DNA of 64,000 bases from Hyposmocoma kahamanoa (GCF_003589595.1 NW_020653851.1:24458326-24522325), one strand, 5' to 3'. Shown: positions 10,661-23,610, counted from the first letter of the stretch. Program-made: numbers and translations. Notes: generated from the letters alone by a model not told the origin.

Positions 10661-13021
10661 CGCTAAATGAACTAAACAAACTCAACAACTAACTAGAATA
10701 AAATATGTAGGTGTGTAACAGTGCAAATAGAACCAGCGATTGTTGCAATTTAGGAAAGGTAAACGGGTGAAACGAGGCGCTGCGGAACGAGGCGAGGCGG
10801 CGGCGGTGGCTGGTGTGGAAACTGTTATGTTGTTAACGACCCGCACCCATTGCAGAAAAAAATGCACATACTGCTAGCACGAGACACACGAGATGCACAT
10901 ACTGGAAGTATCGTGTACAGCTTAGCCAAGTCTTTATGTTCTTGATGATTGCGCAACATCTTTAACTTACAAAGTGAAAAGTCGCTGACCGCATTGTCCG
11001 CTTAATAGTGTAGAGAGGGTCTCAGTATAGTTAAATGCCGGGTTGAGTGTACCCACTTTCAAAGCTTGGAATCCGTTTATTGTTCGGGCTAACTGAAGCT
11101 GGATAGACTTGGAATTCCATGTGCTCGCAAGCCAAGAAGGTTAGGGCGTGGCGAAGGGGAGCGGGGTGCACGACATTGAAATCCGTGGAAAACTAATGGC
11201 ATTTAGCACAATTCTTACAACAAAACTGACGTAACCACTCGCCATACGCGACTCCCCTACGCGCCCTTGCCTGTATTGCTAAATGACAGCACGTGAAATG
11301 TGTCTACAGTCATCAACATTTATAATACCTATAATTAAAAAGAAACTATTACACAACAACAAGTAACCAATTGCACGTCTATTCAAATTCTGTAGTATGT
11401 CCAATGTATTGTCTGACCTCGGCGTGAAACGACGTGTCAGTCAACCCAGCGCTCCCCGAGGGCTAGACTTCCAAACTTTGCTAATGTCCGTAATCTGTCA
11501 CAAGCGACGGCATGAATTAGGTTTCCTGTTTCTCAGTCGCGCCTACCTGCTGCCCTGCTGCCCTGGCTGTCTATGCCCAAGTAATGAACAAACTCTAGCT
11601 AACATCCCGAAAACAAAGAGCGACGATGCTCTGAAAGTATTATATTCTGCGTTCAATTACAAACTATTGGACTGACCAAAAAGTTCGTAGGGCATAAAAG
11701 TTTAATGAATCATAAAACTTCGCCATTCAACCCTTATCAAAATTATGGCGACCACAACAAAAACAAAATTACGTATTATGTGAATCAAAGAGCCAAGATC
11801 AAAATTTTGTGTAAGCAAGCAACAATGTAACTTTTTTCAACTTCAAATGATCTCGATATAATTATATTGTATACATTACATGTAGAAAAAGGTTTTTCTA
11901 TAATAAAGTTTTCTTAACTAGTTGTCGGATTTTCTGAATCACCGCCTGACGAATGGTTCGGTACGACGGTTAGCTTTGCACAGTGTAACTATTACTATTA
12001 TAATTGAATTCTGCAAGATTCATGCCAACCTCAATTAGGGCATTGAGGTTGGCACCCAACACTTCTACGGACAAAGCCAACGACGAGCAGGCGCGTCCAC
12101 GCTTGCTCGTTGTTTTTTACTTGGAACCCCATCCACATGCTTGTGAAAATCATTAAACGTAAAATATATTATATTATACCTATGGTATTTTATTTATTTT
12201 AAACATTTATTTACGGCTATCCAAGAGCCACTGGCTGGTGGGATCAGCCCTGGCGCTGCTCACCAGCGGGCAGCGACTGACGCCGACGGAATGTAGAGCC
12301 CTCTTAAGTTTAGACTGTGCGTCGCGCGTACGCCGACAGCGTAGCACCCGTGTTCTCGGAACGTACGTGACAGATTATATTCTGTCAGTACCGACCGACC
12401 TCAAGTGTTCGGCACAACTTTAATCCAGGCCTATCCTAGACACAAAACGTGCGCTGAATACTGCCGCTTAAAAATTGTAGACCAACTCGCTCGTTAAGTG
12501 ACAAAAAATTCGCCATCTTCGTTGCACTACTGGTATTGGTACATGTCAACGCTCTAACAAATTATTTTAAAACAATCCACAAATTTACAAAAATGTAATA
12601 ATAATAATTGAAAGAGGGTTGATTACAGGCGCCGCCACTGCCTGCCACATTGCCTGCGGCAGGCCCTGTGCTCTGCAGCGGTATTCAAGCCGTAAAGTAT
12701 CTTGATAGCATCGCGACGTCTAATTGCCCGCAATGTGTCGCCACAAATTTATACAAAACTTGTTAGCTTTACTTTATTGTCATAGTTTGCTGTACAATTA
12801 AACAAAAAATAATAAGTATATTTCGTATTTGGAGGTAAACCAATAAATATATCCTTCGACTTAAATCAATTGTTTGGAATAAACATTTCCTCTGGTGTTT
12901 CTATATCAGTGCACGATTATATTTTGTAATAACAACGCAATTTGAGGAGAGTAACCATCGCAGTCAATGACATGCAAGATCACATTATGATTCGTATATT
13001 ATTACTAGTATAATTTTTGTT
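10661..13021. other. No gene recognised
   Basis: Apart from the hairpin at 12023-12054, nothing is nameable. About 11670-11760 (CTGACCAAAAAGTTCGTAGG) faintly recalls a mariner-type terminal sequence, but no matching second end or transposase follows. A TTTATTTATTTTAAACATTTATTT stretch near 12190-12213 could be a LINE tail in minus orientation. Confidence 0.4.
12023..12054. repeat. Perfect hairpin, 13-bp arms
   Basis: TGCCAACCTCAAT at 12023-12035 and its exact reverse complement at 12042-12054 are separated by TAGGGC. It is not associated with a gene or a T-run, so it is not called a terminator. Confidence 0.9.
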
Positions 13022-13300
13022 ACGGTAGATCTCCTTGAGAAAGAGTTCGTTCAGGGAGGTACTGCCACCTTACTTATTTCTGCCGCCAAGCAGTAATGTG
13101 AACATATTACTGCGCTCCAGTTCAGAAGGGTAAGGGTGCTGGTGAAATTACAGGCACATGGGGCTTCTCAACTTATGTCGCAGCATGACGGGCGCAGCGG
13201 CAGTGATCGTTAAAGTGAGTGTTGGGCACTGCAACTGTTATGGAGAGGTGTGACGCGGCGTACCACTTGTTCGTTCCGTCACTTGGTATTACACAACAGT
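13022..13300 (+). repeat. Family A dispersed repeat, copy 3
   Basis: Nearly full length, from TAGATCTCCTTGAGAAAGAG to TCACTTGGTATTACACAACA, but diverged and internally shortened near 13207-13225. It is followed 55 bp later by an opposite-oriented copy, giving an inverted pair. Confidence 0.85.
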
Positions 13301-13354
13301 TACATACAGTTTCCAAATGGATATTCGAGTGCAAAGTCTTTTTGAGTGTTAGGA

Positions 13355-13616
13355 TTTTTTTTATAACATCAAGTCGGGCGCCTGTGGTAAGCTACACGCC
13401 TGTTCATAACAATTGCAGTATACTCAGAGTTTTAAATCACAAAGATCTGAGGGGCACTGCCACTGCGCCCGTTACCCTGTGACGTAAGTCCCCAGCACCT
13501 TACCCTTCAAAACCGGAACACGGTAATGCTGACATTACTGCTTGGCGGCAGAAATAGGTAAGGTGGCAATACTTCCCTGGACGAACTCTTGCACAAGGAG
13601 CTCTACTGCTACTAAA
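13355..13616 (-). repeat. Family A dispersed repeat, copy 4
   Basis: Reverse orientation: T-run at 13355-13362, then the standard body, ending near 13616. Several short internal deletions compared with copies 5 and 7. It forms a tail-to-tail inverted pair with the copy at 13022-13300. Confidence 0.85.
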
Positions 13617-14616
13617 TTTAAGAAAACATTCGCATTTGCCACAGATCATAAAGTCGAAAATAAATGAGGACCTAATTATTGCATCGTTTTGGTTTTGCGT
13701 CGCGTGTCGCGTGTCTTCGTCTAATATTCGCAGACGTCGCGTCGGCGCAAGCGGCGGAGGCGGCCATATTGTTTGCCTAAACTGTTATTCGCTCCAAAGT
13801 TTATCACGGACGCTGTAAAATTTTATTGTGGCGCAGATAGTAAAGATGGCGGATTGGCGTTGTACGGTAGCGGTGGAGTTATTGTGTGGTACAATCACCA
13901 CTTTATTTGGCTACATTATTACTTTTATTGCTGTCGAGTAATTACCCTTTCACCTCGGCTGTGCCGCCACGCGACGAGAGTTAAATGACACGGTTAACGA
14001 TGCCCTTTGCAGTAGATGAGTTTCTCGGTACAGTGATTGTCTTTTTGACGTGCATTTTAATGTTCTACTAGTAAAAACGGTGAACAACAATTGTCAAGCC
14101 GCTGCTGTGGTGAAGAAATAACATGCATATTTTCATCCTAGTCAAGAGAACTCGAATAGAGGCTTACATGTCACCTTCAAATTCATTTTTGTCTGTTAAA
14201 GCCCCAAATGATTGCAATACGTATTCGGTACATGCCATCAAATGCTTATAATATCAATTTCCCAGTTCGATTATAAACTTTATTAATATGCTAGTAATTA
14301 CGAATTATATTAATATTGAACGGAAGTCGGCAAGAGACTGGCGTCCCCGGAAATTACCGACCGATCGAGTTATGGATCAATAAACGATAAGGTGAGCTGC
14401 CTTCGACACAGCCGCCTACTTACTTAAAAATGAGTAACTGCCTGTGAGCACGTACCTAATGATATTTTATAGATTACATTCACGTTATGTAGCAAGTTAC
14501 CTTTAACGAGCGTAAAATGCTTTTTTTTATAATTTTGTATGGTCTTTATGCCTTGTATATATGGAAATAGCGAGGTCAACCCAAGTCCATTTTGTTTATC
14601 TTTCATACATTGTTAT

Positions 14617-14690
14617 TTATCTGATTGTATAAAGTTTGTGTTTTCTTGGGTAGTGACCCAAGAAAACACAGACTTTATACAATCAGATAA
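14617..14690. repeat. Long hairpin, 35-bp arms with one mismatch
   Basis: Arm 14617-14651 and the reverse complement of 14656-14690 differ at one position and are separated by AGTG. The unpaired flanks continue a weaker match (TGTTAT on the left, TAACA on the right) after a 4-nt indel. Confidence 0.95.
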
Positions 14691-15838
14691 CAGTAGTTTT
14701 TGTTGGTTCGGACCTCGATGTCCTCGATATCATTGCGAATTTAAAGTATTGAAAGTTTTAATAACTGAACGGAATCCTCACATCAGGGTATACTCGTAAT
14801 ATTGTGTTGGAGGAGTCGTGTCTGACGTCGCTCAGGTTTGATTTAAGTTAGTTACATTGACTGCATGTACCGATATCAACATTGAATAATTTCCCATCGC
14901 ACTTCAAAAATGTGTGAAGGGTTAGGACGGAAACGTGCGGCGACGTCAGTGTTCGACGCACTGCGCCCGCCGCCCGCCGCCCGCCGCCCGCCGCCCGCCG
15001 GCACGCGTCACGCACGCCTCGCGCCTCGCTGCCGGCGGCGCGCCGTTCGGCCGCAGGCGCGGGCTCCGCGCACGGAATTGCCAAGTAACCACCAATATCT
15101 CAAACAGACGCAATGACGTCGGCCTTAATAAAACCCCACTTAGCTCTCCTCACACACGAGCAAACGTAACCTTTAAAAATAACACACGAGCATTTCCCGA
15201 CCCGGTTTAACACGCAATAAATAAACAGTAAATGTAAAACTGATCTGAACTGAAACACGTTCAATTTGAGTCAATAAGACAACGGAATGGAACGTGATTT
15301 ATTCGTGTTACAGAAGGCATTTGAAAAATTCGATATATCGCAATGCATTCGGTAGTTTCTCTGACTGATATTGTATTGCATCGAGCGGCATACGAAGCTG
15401 CACTCAAACACGTGCACGCACGCACGCACACATACAGACACAAATTAACATGTATGTCCATTTCAATGGGCTTTTGAGAACGGACGGAGATGAATATACG
15501 CGAATGTGTATAGCAATGGCTTTAGCAGCTTAAAAGTCGCCATAAACGTGATTAAATGTCCAGCCTATTACGACACATCAGTAGCATTGGAAATAAAGTT
15601 TTATGAGAGAATTGCAAGTTTCTATATTTTTTTTGTGGAGAGCCTTCTGATACGAATAATAATTCTGAAACCCGTGCATAACGTAGACATTGATTGACGG
15701 CAATCGATATCCGCAAACATCAGTATGTTCTATTGAAACTATGCATCTGAGACACGATTGTCGAACACCGTTCTCTTATCTACATAAAGCCATATTATAG
15801 CAACAGTAGTTTTAAAGGAAAACTGCTTACATCTTATA
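14691..15838. other. No gene; CpG-dense patch with 7-bp repeats
   Basis: About 14930-15080 is strongly GC- and CpG-rich and includes five CCGCCCG-type heptamers at about 14963-15001. The open frames over it on both strands are composition artefacts. A CpG-dense patch like this could be a promoter region, but no start-site motif is evident. The rest is unremarkable. Confidence 0.4.
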
Positions 15839-16295
15839 TGTAAAAACAATTTTGGTACATTTTTTGGTGGTAAATTTTTTGGTCAAGTGTGAGTTGTCCA
15901 TAAAAATTAATAAAATTGTTTATTTTTTTAGTGCTGGTCGTCTCAATGTCATCTAAGGATCATTTAACACAGGATAATAATAAGATTTTAATAAATTTGA
16001 GCAACTTCTGTTGTCCCGATTTTTTCTTCCAATACGTTAAAATGATCCTTATAAGAAACTAAGTCAATCAGTATTAAGAAAATTTACTCAATTTTATTCA
16101 TTTTGTATGAAAAAATTCTTTATTAAACTTGGCCCACTTCGGGACGGTTACGTCCCGATTTTCTTTTTCAAATAATGAAATGATCCTTACACGATGCTAA
16201 GTCGATAAGTAAGCAAAAAAATTGTCAATATTATTCATTTTTAAGGACACTTCACGCTTGACCAAAACATTTACTATGCCAAAATTGTTTTCACA
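15839..16295. mobile_element. MITE-like element with ~75-bp terminal inverted repeats
   Basis: The left end TGTAAAAACAATTTTGG (15839) and the reverse complement of the right end (TGTGAAAACAATTTTGG, ending 16295) match 16 of 17. The match continues as GGTCAAGTGTGAGTTGTCC versus GGTCAAGCGTGAAGTGTCC. The interior holds an imperfect tandem duplication: a block starting GTCCCGATTTT at 16013 recurs at 16152. There is no coding capacity and I could not define a target-site duplication. Confidence 0.65.
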
Positions 16296-18477
16296 GAAGA
16301 AGACTTAATGATCCTAAGACAGGTTCCCTGTATCTCCTATGGTTTCAGTACCTCGTACTGTCCCACTTAAAAAAAAGATTGAAGGTATACTCATAATTAC
16401 GATACCAACCCGAGTTTATTCCATATAGTTAATTTTTCTGCATAACATTCGAACAACCGAGAATGTGGACGATTTTTTGAAGGCAATGTTTTTAGTGTTT
16501 CATTCTAAATAAAATTTAATATTGAATATAAAACACGTTTGTCGGATTCTGTTTGTTTTTTCAAATACATCTACGTTAGCCGTTTCCGGGCCCCGCGGTC
16601 GTGGCTTAAGTCATTCCTAATGTGTAGCAATCGCGTAGTAGTAGTAGCAACCTCAAATGGCTTTGGTTGGTTCCGAGTATCAGTGAAAGCGAAAGTGATT
16701 GATTCCACTTTGGAAAAAATATATAGTGAAAATGAGGATATACACTGATTTGTTATACGGAGTGAGAACACGATTCCTAAAACTTTTCATGACAGAAAAA
16801 CACACTCTTACCTCGAAATTTTACAAGAAAACCGCTGTATTCACTAGGTACCTTACTAAATAGAGCACGTGTAGTCGTATAGTATACGATATACATTTTT
16901 CAAATGCTTTAATTTCGTTTGTAAAAAATGAATTTTGAAATAACCGGGGTAGTATCGACTCTTAACCCACACATTATTTAAAAAAGATCTTTTTTCGCGA
17001 GACAAGAGCGTGAAGAATGTTCTTCGCAATGTGCACGCAACAGAGCGGAATCGCTTCCGCTTCTGGTCGCTACAAAGCGCAGAACAATTGATTAGATGAC
17101 AGGTGAACACGTATCATCTTCACCACCAACTCATTATTTGTTACAATCGGGCGCGGGATCTAGTTCAAGGTAGGGAATTCACACGTTTCGCAAAGGCTGT
17201 GGACGTTCTTCGACGTACAGATTCATCACGATGTTTCCTTTCACCGTTAGCGAGAGGCAACGCTATTCAACATTCACTAATTTAGTTAATTCAAAGTTTA
17301 AGTCATAGAGATCATAGCATGCACCACAGGGGCTCCCACCGCTAACCTGTCTCTATCGTATTGAGATGCAACCGTTCACTCACTAAACTATCGCCGCCGC
17401 CGCTCTCCGGAATATGACAATACACTGATTTAAATCTCACGATTTTCACATATTATTTGATTTTAAATTCGGGACTTAATCGTGTATGCCTTGAAAGGGA
17501 TATCAAATATCACCCGACAAGTCACCGGATGTCGTGAGTGTTATGTGTCGGTCTAGTGACAACACTAGTGCACAAATAAATAAAGAAGACCAAGAGCGGG
17601 TAGTTAAAAAAACTCGCACGGCTAGAACAGTTAACACCCGCCTCTTCTAGTGTATCCGAGACAAGTGTCGTCGCGATTCGTCCGAAACGTCGAGTTAAAT
17701 AAAATATATTTTTATACACGATTACGTTCCGAATATAAAATCAAAAAATGATCTTATGGCAATATTCCATTCCCCACACTTTTGTAACAAATTGCGTGAG
17801 CGTGTCGGTAGCGCCGCGTCTAAATAGTCTCGTAACAATACTTTGTAGTCCTCTTCACGTGAATAAACTTTGTGTAATAAATACATTAATGTTTTCTTTG
17901 TGTACCGTTACGCAAGAATCTAGAATGTTCGTCTGTTTTCTCTGGTCGAGGTTCTGTGTGGATTTTTGTTGGAAATTTCCCTAGTTTGAGATCAGGACGT
18001 CTACTCTCAAAATATACAACCGCAGCTGCATACGAAATCAAAACGTTACGTCAGCCATCCGCAGTCCGTTAGCCACAAACGCCTTCGTTTCGGGCTTCGT
18101 ATGTCAAAGACAATAATGATGGATCTATAACGTGAATGTAAAAAGTGAATGGTGAGATAGGCTCTTTTACATGCCTAAACAAAAATTTTACAGAACAAAT
18201 GGCGGATTTCTTTAGTGTTATACCATAATAAATTATTAAAACGAAGAACGTACGCACTTGCGTATGTAGCTACGTGTATCGGATTTTACTTTTCGGAGTA
18301 GACGCCCAGGCGTTGTTATTGTGTCTTAGCTCACTATTACACTATTAGTTTATCTCCCTCTATCGAATGTTGTGAATGTAAAAAATATTACAAAGAATGT
18401 GCATATTATTTACGGCAAACCTAAGCAGCACATATCGTATTGCCAAAATATACATGCTATGTAGATATACCGGGTGT
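16296..18477. other. No gene recognised
   Basis: No protein motif or inverted-repeat element recognised. The segment 17500-17720 has a non-random look (AAATAAATAAAGAAGACC; CGATTCGTCCGAAACGTCG) and may be an old repeat, but only one copy is present here. Confidence 0.4.
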
Positions 18478-18873
18478 AAATTTGAGACAGAGCAGCGAGG
18501 CCAGCTACCTTAATCGTTGCAGTTACAGGAAAACGGTTCTAGAAGACTATCCATGAATTTTGAAGATATTTTAATTGGCATTCACAGATTTTGAAAAAAT
18601 GGTACAGTCAGCAAGATAAAAGGCAATTTTTACAAAACTTTTTTTATGCCATTCGATTTCGCCTCTGGTAAGGATCATTAGTCTCTACGGGACCAACTGA
18701 GGTAAGAGTTTGGGTGTTGGCATTGATATCCATGCACAGCGAGTACAAGGGTGGATTTTGATTATCAATGTATATGTGATTTCGAGGATGTCTTTCTTTG
18801 ATTATAGTGACAGAGCGTAGTAGACCGTTTTATTTAAAAAATGCACGTCAAGCTATTACTATGTATCCCGGTA
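18478..18873. mobile_element. Tc1/mariner-like MITE (396 bp, TA duplication)
   Basis: The ends are TACCGGGTGTAAAT and its inverted counterpart ATGTATCCCGGTA, flanked on both sides by TA (18476-18477 and 18874-18875). A TA target duplication with short CCGGG-bearing inverted ends fits a non-autonomous Tc1/mariner-superfamily element. There is no transposase frame inside. Confidence 0.6.
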
Positions 18874-18875
18874 TA

Positions 18876-19825
18876 TAGTTATCTTATCTCAAGGACAACA
18901 AAAACTAATAACGATTATTCTTTATTTCAGGTACGTACAAACTAATTGTCAGCAGAGAGACTGAACCGGCAACTTCTGGATATATCCCGTCGAACATGAA
19001 GCTAACAAGGACACCCTATAAAACTGACGGTAGCTCATAACTCGCCTAGACTCGACTTGCTACGAGTTCTCTTACACTAGTACTCGGCAGAGGATAAATT
19101 ATCCAAAATACATGGGATAAATTATACAAAAGTTCGTGGATCAACTTTATTATCTTCACCCAAAATGTTTACGAAGTCACACTTTTACTCGTACTGTCTT
19201 AAAATAAGAGTCGAAGTTTATACGTTTATCTAATCGTAATTTTATAAAGAAACTACTTAAATAACTTAGGAGAAGGCGTAAAAATAGTTCATGAAATATG
19301 TGGTATCTCATCTCGGCCGCTTGCCCCCTTAATCTATCTTATTACATAAACCCGCGTCCACATGCATAACTCACTTAACCCTTGCCGCGGCTGTAATTAA
19401 GCGTCAACTAGCCGAGGGCCCGGCCCGCGCCCATTTGTCAGCGACTGAGGCCGGCGGCCTTAATTGCGGCCCTTTGTCTCTGTTTACATTTTTCGCGGCG
19501 GTTCGTTAACGAGTACATACCGTGGGCGCTGCCCGCTGTGGTCTTTTTGTGCAATTTATCGCAGCTCGAGGAAAATCCGGCAGGAAGCAAAGACATCTGT
19601 ATGGATAGCCTTTTGTCGAGATGCCGTGAGTCATGCTCATTCGCGGCGAACACGACGCTCATACTGGCTGGAATGTTGAATTGGTTGCTCGTTACCGAGC
19701 TTTAAGCTCATTGATGCAACGTCTCTTTAAGAAAATAGAAACTGCTGTGATCAGTTTCGATACAATCTTTTTGTCCAATCGCTACGAGCCTGATGAACAC
19801 TCTTAACTGACGTAACTAGTTTATT
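18876..19825. other. No recognised feature
   Basis: No named gene or repeat. A moderately GC-rich stretch lies near 19380-19520. Confidence 0.45.
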
Positions 19826-19995
19826 TAAAGATAAAGATAAAAAATATTTATTTCTCCACAAAACATAAAGAACACAATACTTAAAAAACGAATAGAAAAA
19901 AAAATCAATTGAGTGATATGGACAAAAAGGTTAAAGACTCGGCATTGCTGATTTTCAGTCTTGACCTGGCCAGCTGTTCGCGTGCTGCACCAAGC
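19826..19995 (-). repeat. LINE 3' UTR fragment, minus orientation
   Basis: AAAGATAAAGATAAAAAATATTTATTTCTCC is read in the reverse sense as a 3' UTR ending in a TCTTTA-type tail. It matches the layout of the minus-oriented LINE 3' tips at 29.2, 41.5 and 56.0 kb. No coding sequence remains. Confidence 0.4.
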
Positions 19996-20088
19996 TAATA
20001 TGAGCTAATATAAGCTAATAGAAGTGTACACTAAGTAATAACCTACCTTTAGTAAAAAGTAGTAATAAGTTGAAATTTAATTTAATTT

Positions 20089-20393
20089 AGTAGCAGTACA
20101 GCTCCTTGTGAAAGAGTTCCTCCGGAAAAGTACTGCCACCTTACCTATTTCTGCCTCCAAGGAATAGTGTGAGCATTACTGTGTTCCAAATTTCAAGGGT
20201 AAGGGTGCTGGTGACGTTACAGGCACATGGGACTTGTCAACCTATGTCTCTAGGTGACGGGCGCAGTGGTAGTGCCCCTTACATCTTTGCAATTTAAAGC
20301 TCTGAGTGGCACTGTAACTGCTATGGACAGGCGTATAGCTTATCGGCAGGCGCGCGACTTATTCGTCCCGTCACTTGATGTTATAAAAAAAAC
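20089..20393 (+). repeat. Family A dispersed repeat, copy 5
   Basis: A full-length copy from TAGCAGTACAGCTCCTTGTG to TCACTTGATGTTATAAAAAA. A 123-codon open frame from 20254 starts inside the repeat and runs on into unrelated DNA. The same frame is broken in the other copies, so I do not call it a gene. Confidence 0.9.
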
Positions 20394-21874
20394 TAGGCTC
20401 GAGATTTACATAGCGAGAGTTCCATGCAAACGTTTAAACGGTCACATGACTCCCGAAGTCCATCGTCCTGGGGCTCACGCGTCAACACAACAGACGGTGT
20501 CGACTAGTGCGTGGAAAATACTGAATTTACCAAAGAAAGAGTCAACTTTGAGCACCTTAAGAGCTGACAGGCGCGTATTTTTTTTCGTAATTCCACTGAG
20601 CCCCTCCGCCATCGCCAGTGAATAAGCCGGCTGCCTCAGCGGTCGCCGTAGTACTACCATTCCACAAATAAGTTTTATGTTAGCTCATTATTAGCGTACT
20701 CCTATCTGTTACCGCTATAAAAATAATATTGGCAATAACTCTAAGGGGCCTGAAAAACGCAATTACGAATGCTCGAGCGACAATGTAAGCGTGAGACTGA
20801 CAAATGGGCGAGTGATGTATATTACGCAGTATAGCTATGTAACGTTAAAGAAATGGAAGTGGTGGCATTTTCATGGTACTTTATGGCGTAAGTCTCATAT
20901 TGTGAAGCGCCGTGCACATCAGCCATGCCGTAAACAAGGTGACGTAACATTTACGCCGCCCGCGCTCATTGTCGCCGAATAAGACCTGCCCTGCCTCCCC
21001 ACCACCCGCAACCACCTTTCTGCTTTGTCGTTTTTTTCATTACAGCCTGAAAATACTCTGGGATTAAATACTTTGACGCGGCGACTCCAAACGAGAGATT
21101 TAATAACGTTACGCTCTTTTGTGATGGTGATTCGCTCCAGTCGGTTAATAAGCCGGCAATAGATCCTCGGAGGCCCTCGATGTGATTTCGAAGCACTTTG
21201 TCATCTACGAATGGCTTTCTTTTTTTCATTTGGTGACATTTCCGCCCGAAATAAAAAATAAATCGGCTTCAAAGGCGGAATGTTACCTCTCGGTGGCCCC
21301 TCGCGTGCGTAATGCAACCTCTTGACACTGTTTCCGCACCGTGCACCCTCGCCGCCGCCCCGCCGCCCCGCCGCCCGCCCCGCCGTCGCGTCGCCGCGAC
21401 GCGCCCGCGCGTGCCTGCACGGACGCAGCAACGACACAATTTCTCACCTATATGCTACATATTTTTTGCTACGACTCAAAGCTAGCAAATTTGAGTTTCT
21501 CTGCGTGTTTCGGCAAGTCAATGAAAGGATGCTGGATCATTAGTTCACCAATAAATATTTTTTGTCGTACAGTTCAATTGTAATTGTGCATCGCACTGTG
21601 TGTTCCGCATTTTTATTGCGATAGATTCATAAAACTTGTTACTGTAAAGAAAGTTTATTGACTTTCCACGCACAAAGTAACACTAACAAAAATAGTAATA
21701 GTATAGATGTAAACCGAGATGTGCGTGCACAAATTGTCGAGTGTAAATGCTGAACCAGCAGATTTATCGCAGGACAGTCTATGGTCCAAAAAATATAATA
21801 AAATTCTAACGTTTTCGTAATTTGACGTAAGTTGCAAAACATAGTAAAGTGGCTATTGCTGCCGTGTACCGTAC
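20394..21874. other. No gene; GC-rich patch
   Basis: No recognised gene. About 21340-21420 is a cytosine-rich CpG patch with CCGCCCCG-type repeats, which explains the overlapping open frames there. Confidence 0.45.
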
Positions 21875-22165
21875 ATAATAATAATAATAATAATAATAAT
21901 AAATTTATTCAATTTAAACATACAGCACTTAAACTAGATGACTACAATAAGGTACAATTCGATTGTATGGGCAAAACAAAAGTTGAACCATCATAACCTA
22001 TTCTAGGTACAAAAACCTGTGTTAATAGTGTTACGAAGATTCTCCGTTTTGGCAAAATCAGAAAAGAAAACAATCTTTGAACTGCGGCTAAAACTGAAAC
22101 AGTGTAGTGCAGTGCCGTGAATCTAGTGTAGAGCAGCAATAGCAGTAATAAAAAGTAAGTAGAAA
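21875..22165 (-). repeat. Probable LINE 3' UTR with ATT tail, minus orientation
   Basis: An (ATA)n run at 21875-21903 leads directly into AATTTATTCAATTTAAACAT. This is the reverse-sense layout of a LINE 3' UTR ending in a trinucleotide tail, as at 60.18 kb. The body up to the GT microsatellite carries no readable protein. Confidence 0.4.
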
Positions 22166-22173
22166 GTATGTGT

Positions 22174-22174
<1 letters not shown>

Positions 22175-22222
<48 letters not shown>

Positions 22223-22232
22223 NNNNNNNNNN

Positions 22233-22281
<49 letters not shown>

Positions 22282-22343
22282 TGCGTATGCGTGTGTGTGT
22301 GAAAGTGTGTGTGTTTGTGTGAGTGTGTTTGAGTGTGTGTGTG
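22175..22343. repeat. GT microsatellite containing a 10-N assembly gap
   Basis: Nearly pure (GT)n at 22175-22279, interrupted by ten N at 22223-22232 and decaying into GTGTGAAA/GTGTTT variants to 22343. The N run is probably a placeholder of unknown true length. A short direct duplication, GGAGTAGAGTATATTTAGT, follows near 22363-22401. Confidence 0.95.
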
Positions 22344-22401
22344 AAATGAAATGGAGTAGAGTGCGGAGTAGAGTATATTTAGTGGAGTAGAGTATATTTA
22401 G

Positions 22402-23610
22402 TCACAACACTTTTGTCATTGTAAGGCACAGTTGATAGTTTTAGCTTCATTCTCTTTAATGTATTTCTTGGCTGAGCCTTTGCGGCTGCGGAAAGCGGGG
22501 CCGGTGACGAAAAGGGGCAATTGTCGGCCTCACCAACACTGCTGCGCCGCCACAAGATAGAACATCTTTTTGTGAGGATGTCGCGAGGGGGGTGGACGCA
22601 GTTACAAGCTGGCGGGCGAAGAGGGGGTGGAGATTAGGATGCGGCTTTCAGAAAGTGAGACGAGGGTATTTTTAATATGTATGTGTTATTTTTTTGGAAA
22701 GTGCACAGCGGCAGCCGCCGACGATGACATGTTTTATGTAAATGTTGGGGATGTCATGGTTACGTCGGCAGAAAAGTGTCGTTAATTCTCTTCTTTGACA
22801 TTAGTGAGTACATACAACAAACAACACAAAAACAACTTTAAAATCATGACTCTCTCCTTTATGATTTTAAATTTGTTTTTCTTTTATGTTTTCCAAGGTC
22901 TTTGTCCTTTATTTTACTTTCATATAGATTTTTACTCGTAACAAGAGCTGAGTACACCAGAAAATGGGATGTATAAGACATAATTTATATTTTAATTTAT
23001 TATTAAACTTTACCATTTCAGTGAGCCGTCCCCGTGGGACCTGTAAAGGCCTGTAAATGTTGACTTGTTTGAAAAACAAATGTACGCGATTTAGATACGA
23101 AAAATAGTTTCATTTCTAATGTATTGTAACATTGTAATTTAACACTTGTCGAACGGACACAAACCGGCAACGGCGGCAATCAGTGGGGCTAGCACGACAG
23201 GGCGCGACTGAGGCGAGAAACGACATAGCGAGATATTGATATGTCGCGATCCGGTAGCACGACGTTGCTTGTCCAGTCGCATTTATTTATCACTGCACCA
23301 TTCGTCTGTCGATTGACAGCTGCGTGCGACACGCTCTCGCAGTTCGTAGCACGATTGTTTATTTAGAGCCAATATCTCGCATTTAAACGTCAAAGTGCGA
23401 GATATTTGTCTTCGAGGCTTAGGGAGCGCGACAGAGGAATAAAAGTTAATATTTTTGTTCTTATCAATGTATTACTTGAAAAAAATATTATTTCTATTTA
23501 ACGTACTCTAATTATTCTTTTTTTTTATTGTTACTCTATTTATAATTTTATTTTTTACTCTCATCGCTCTTTTCTTCAGTGATTATAATTTTTGTAAGTA
23601 TTATATATTT
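22402..23610. other. No gene recognised
   Basis: No recognised gene or transposon. A 10-bp-arm inverted repeat (ATATCTCGCA ... TGCGAGATAT) lies at about 23370-23405. Confidence 0.45.

Noticed and set aside
11672..11760. Possible mariner end (GACCAAAAAGTTCGTAGG)
   Set aside because: No second inverted end, TA duplication or transposase sequence nearby.
14848..15210. Overlapping Arg/Pro/Ala-rich frames
   Set aside because: Composition artefacts of a CpG-dense patch with CCGCCCG repeats.
20254..20625. 123-codon plus-strand open frame
   Set aside because: It starts inside a family A repeat and runs into unrelated DNA; the frame is not kept in other copies.
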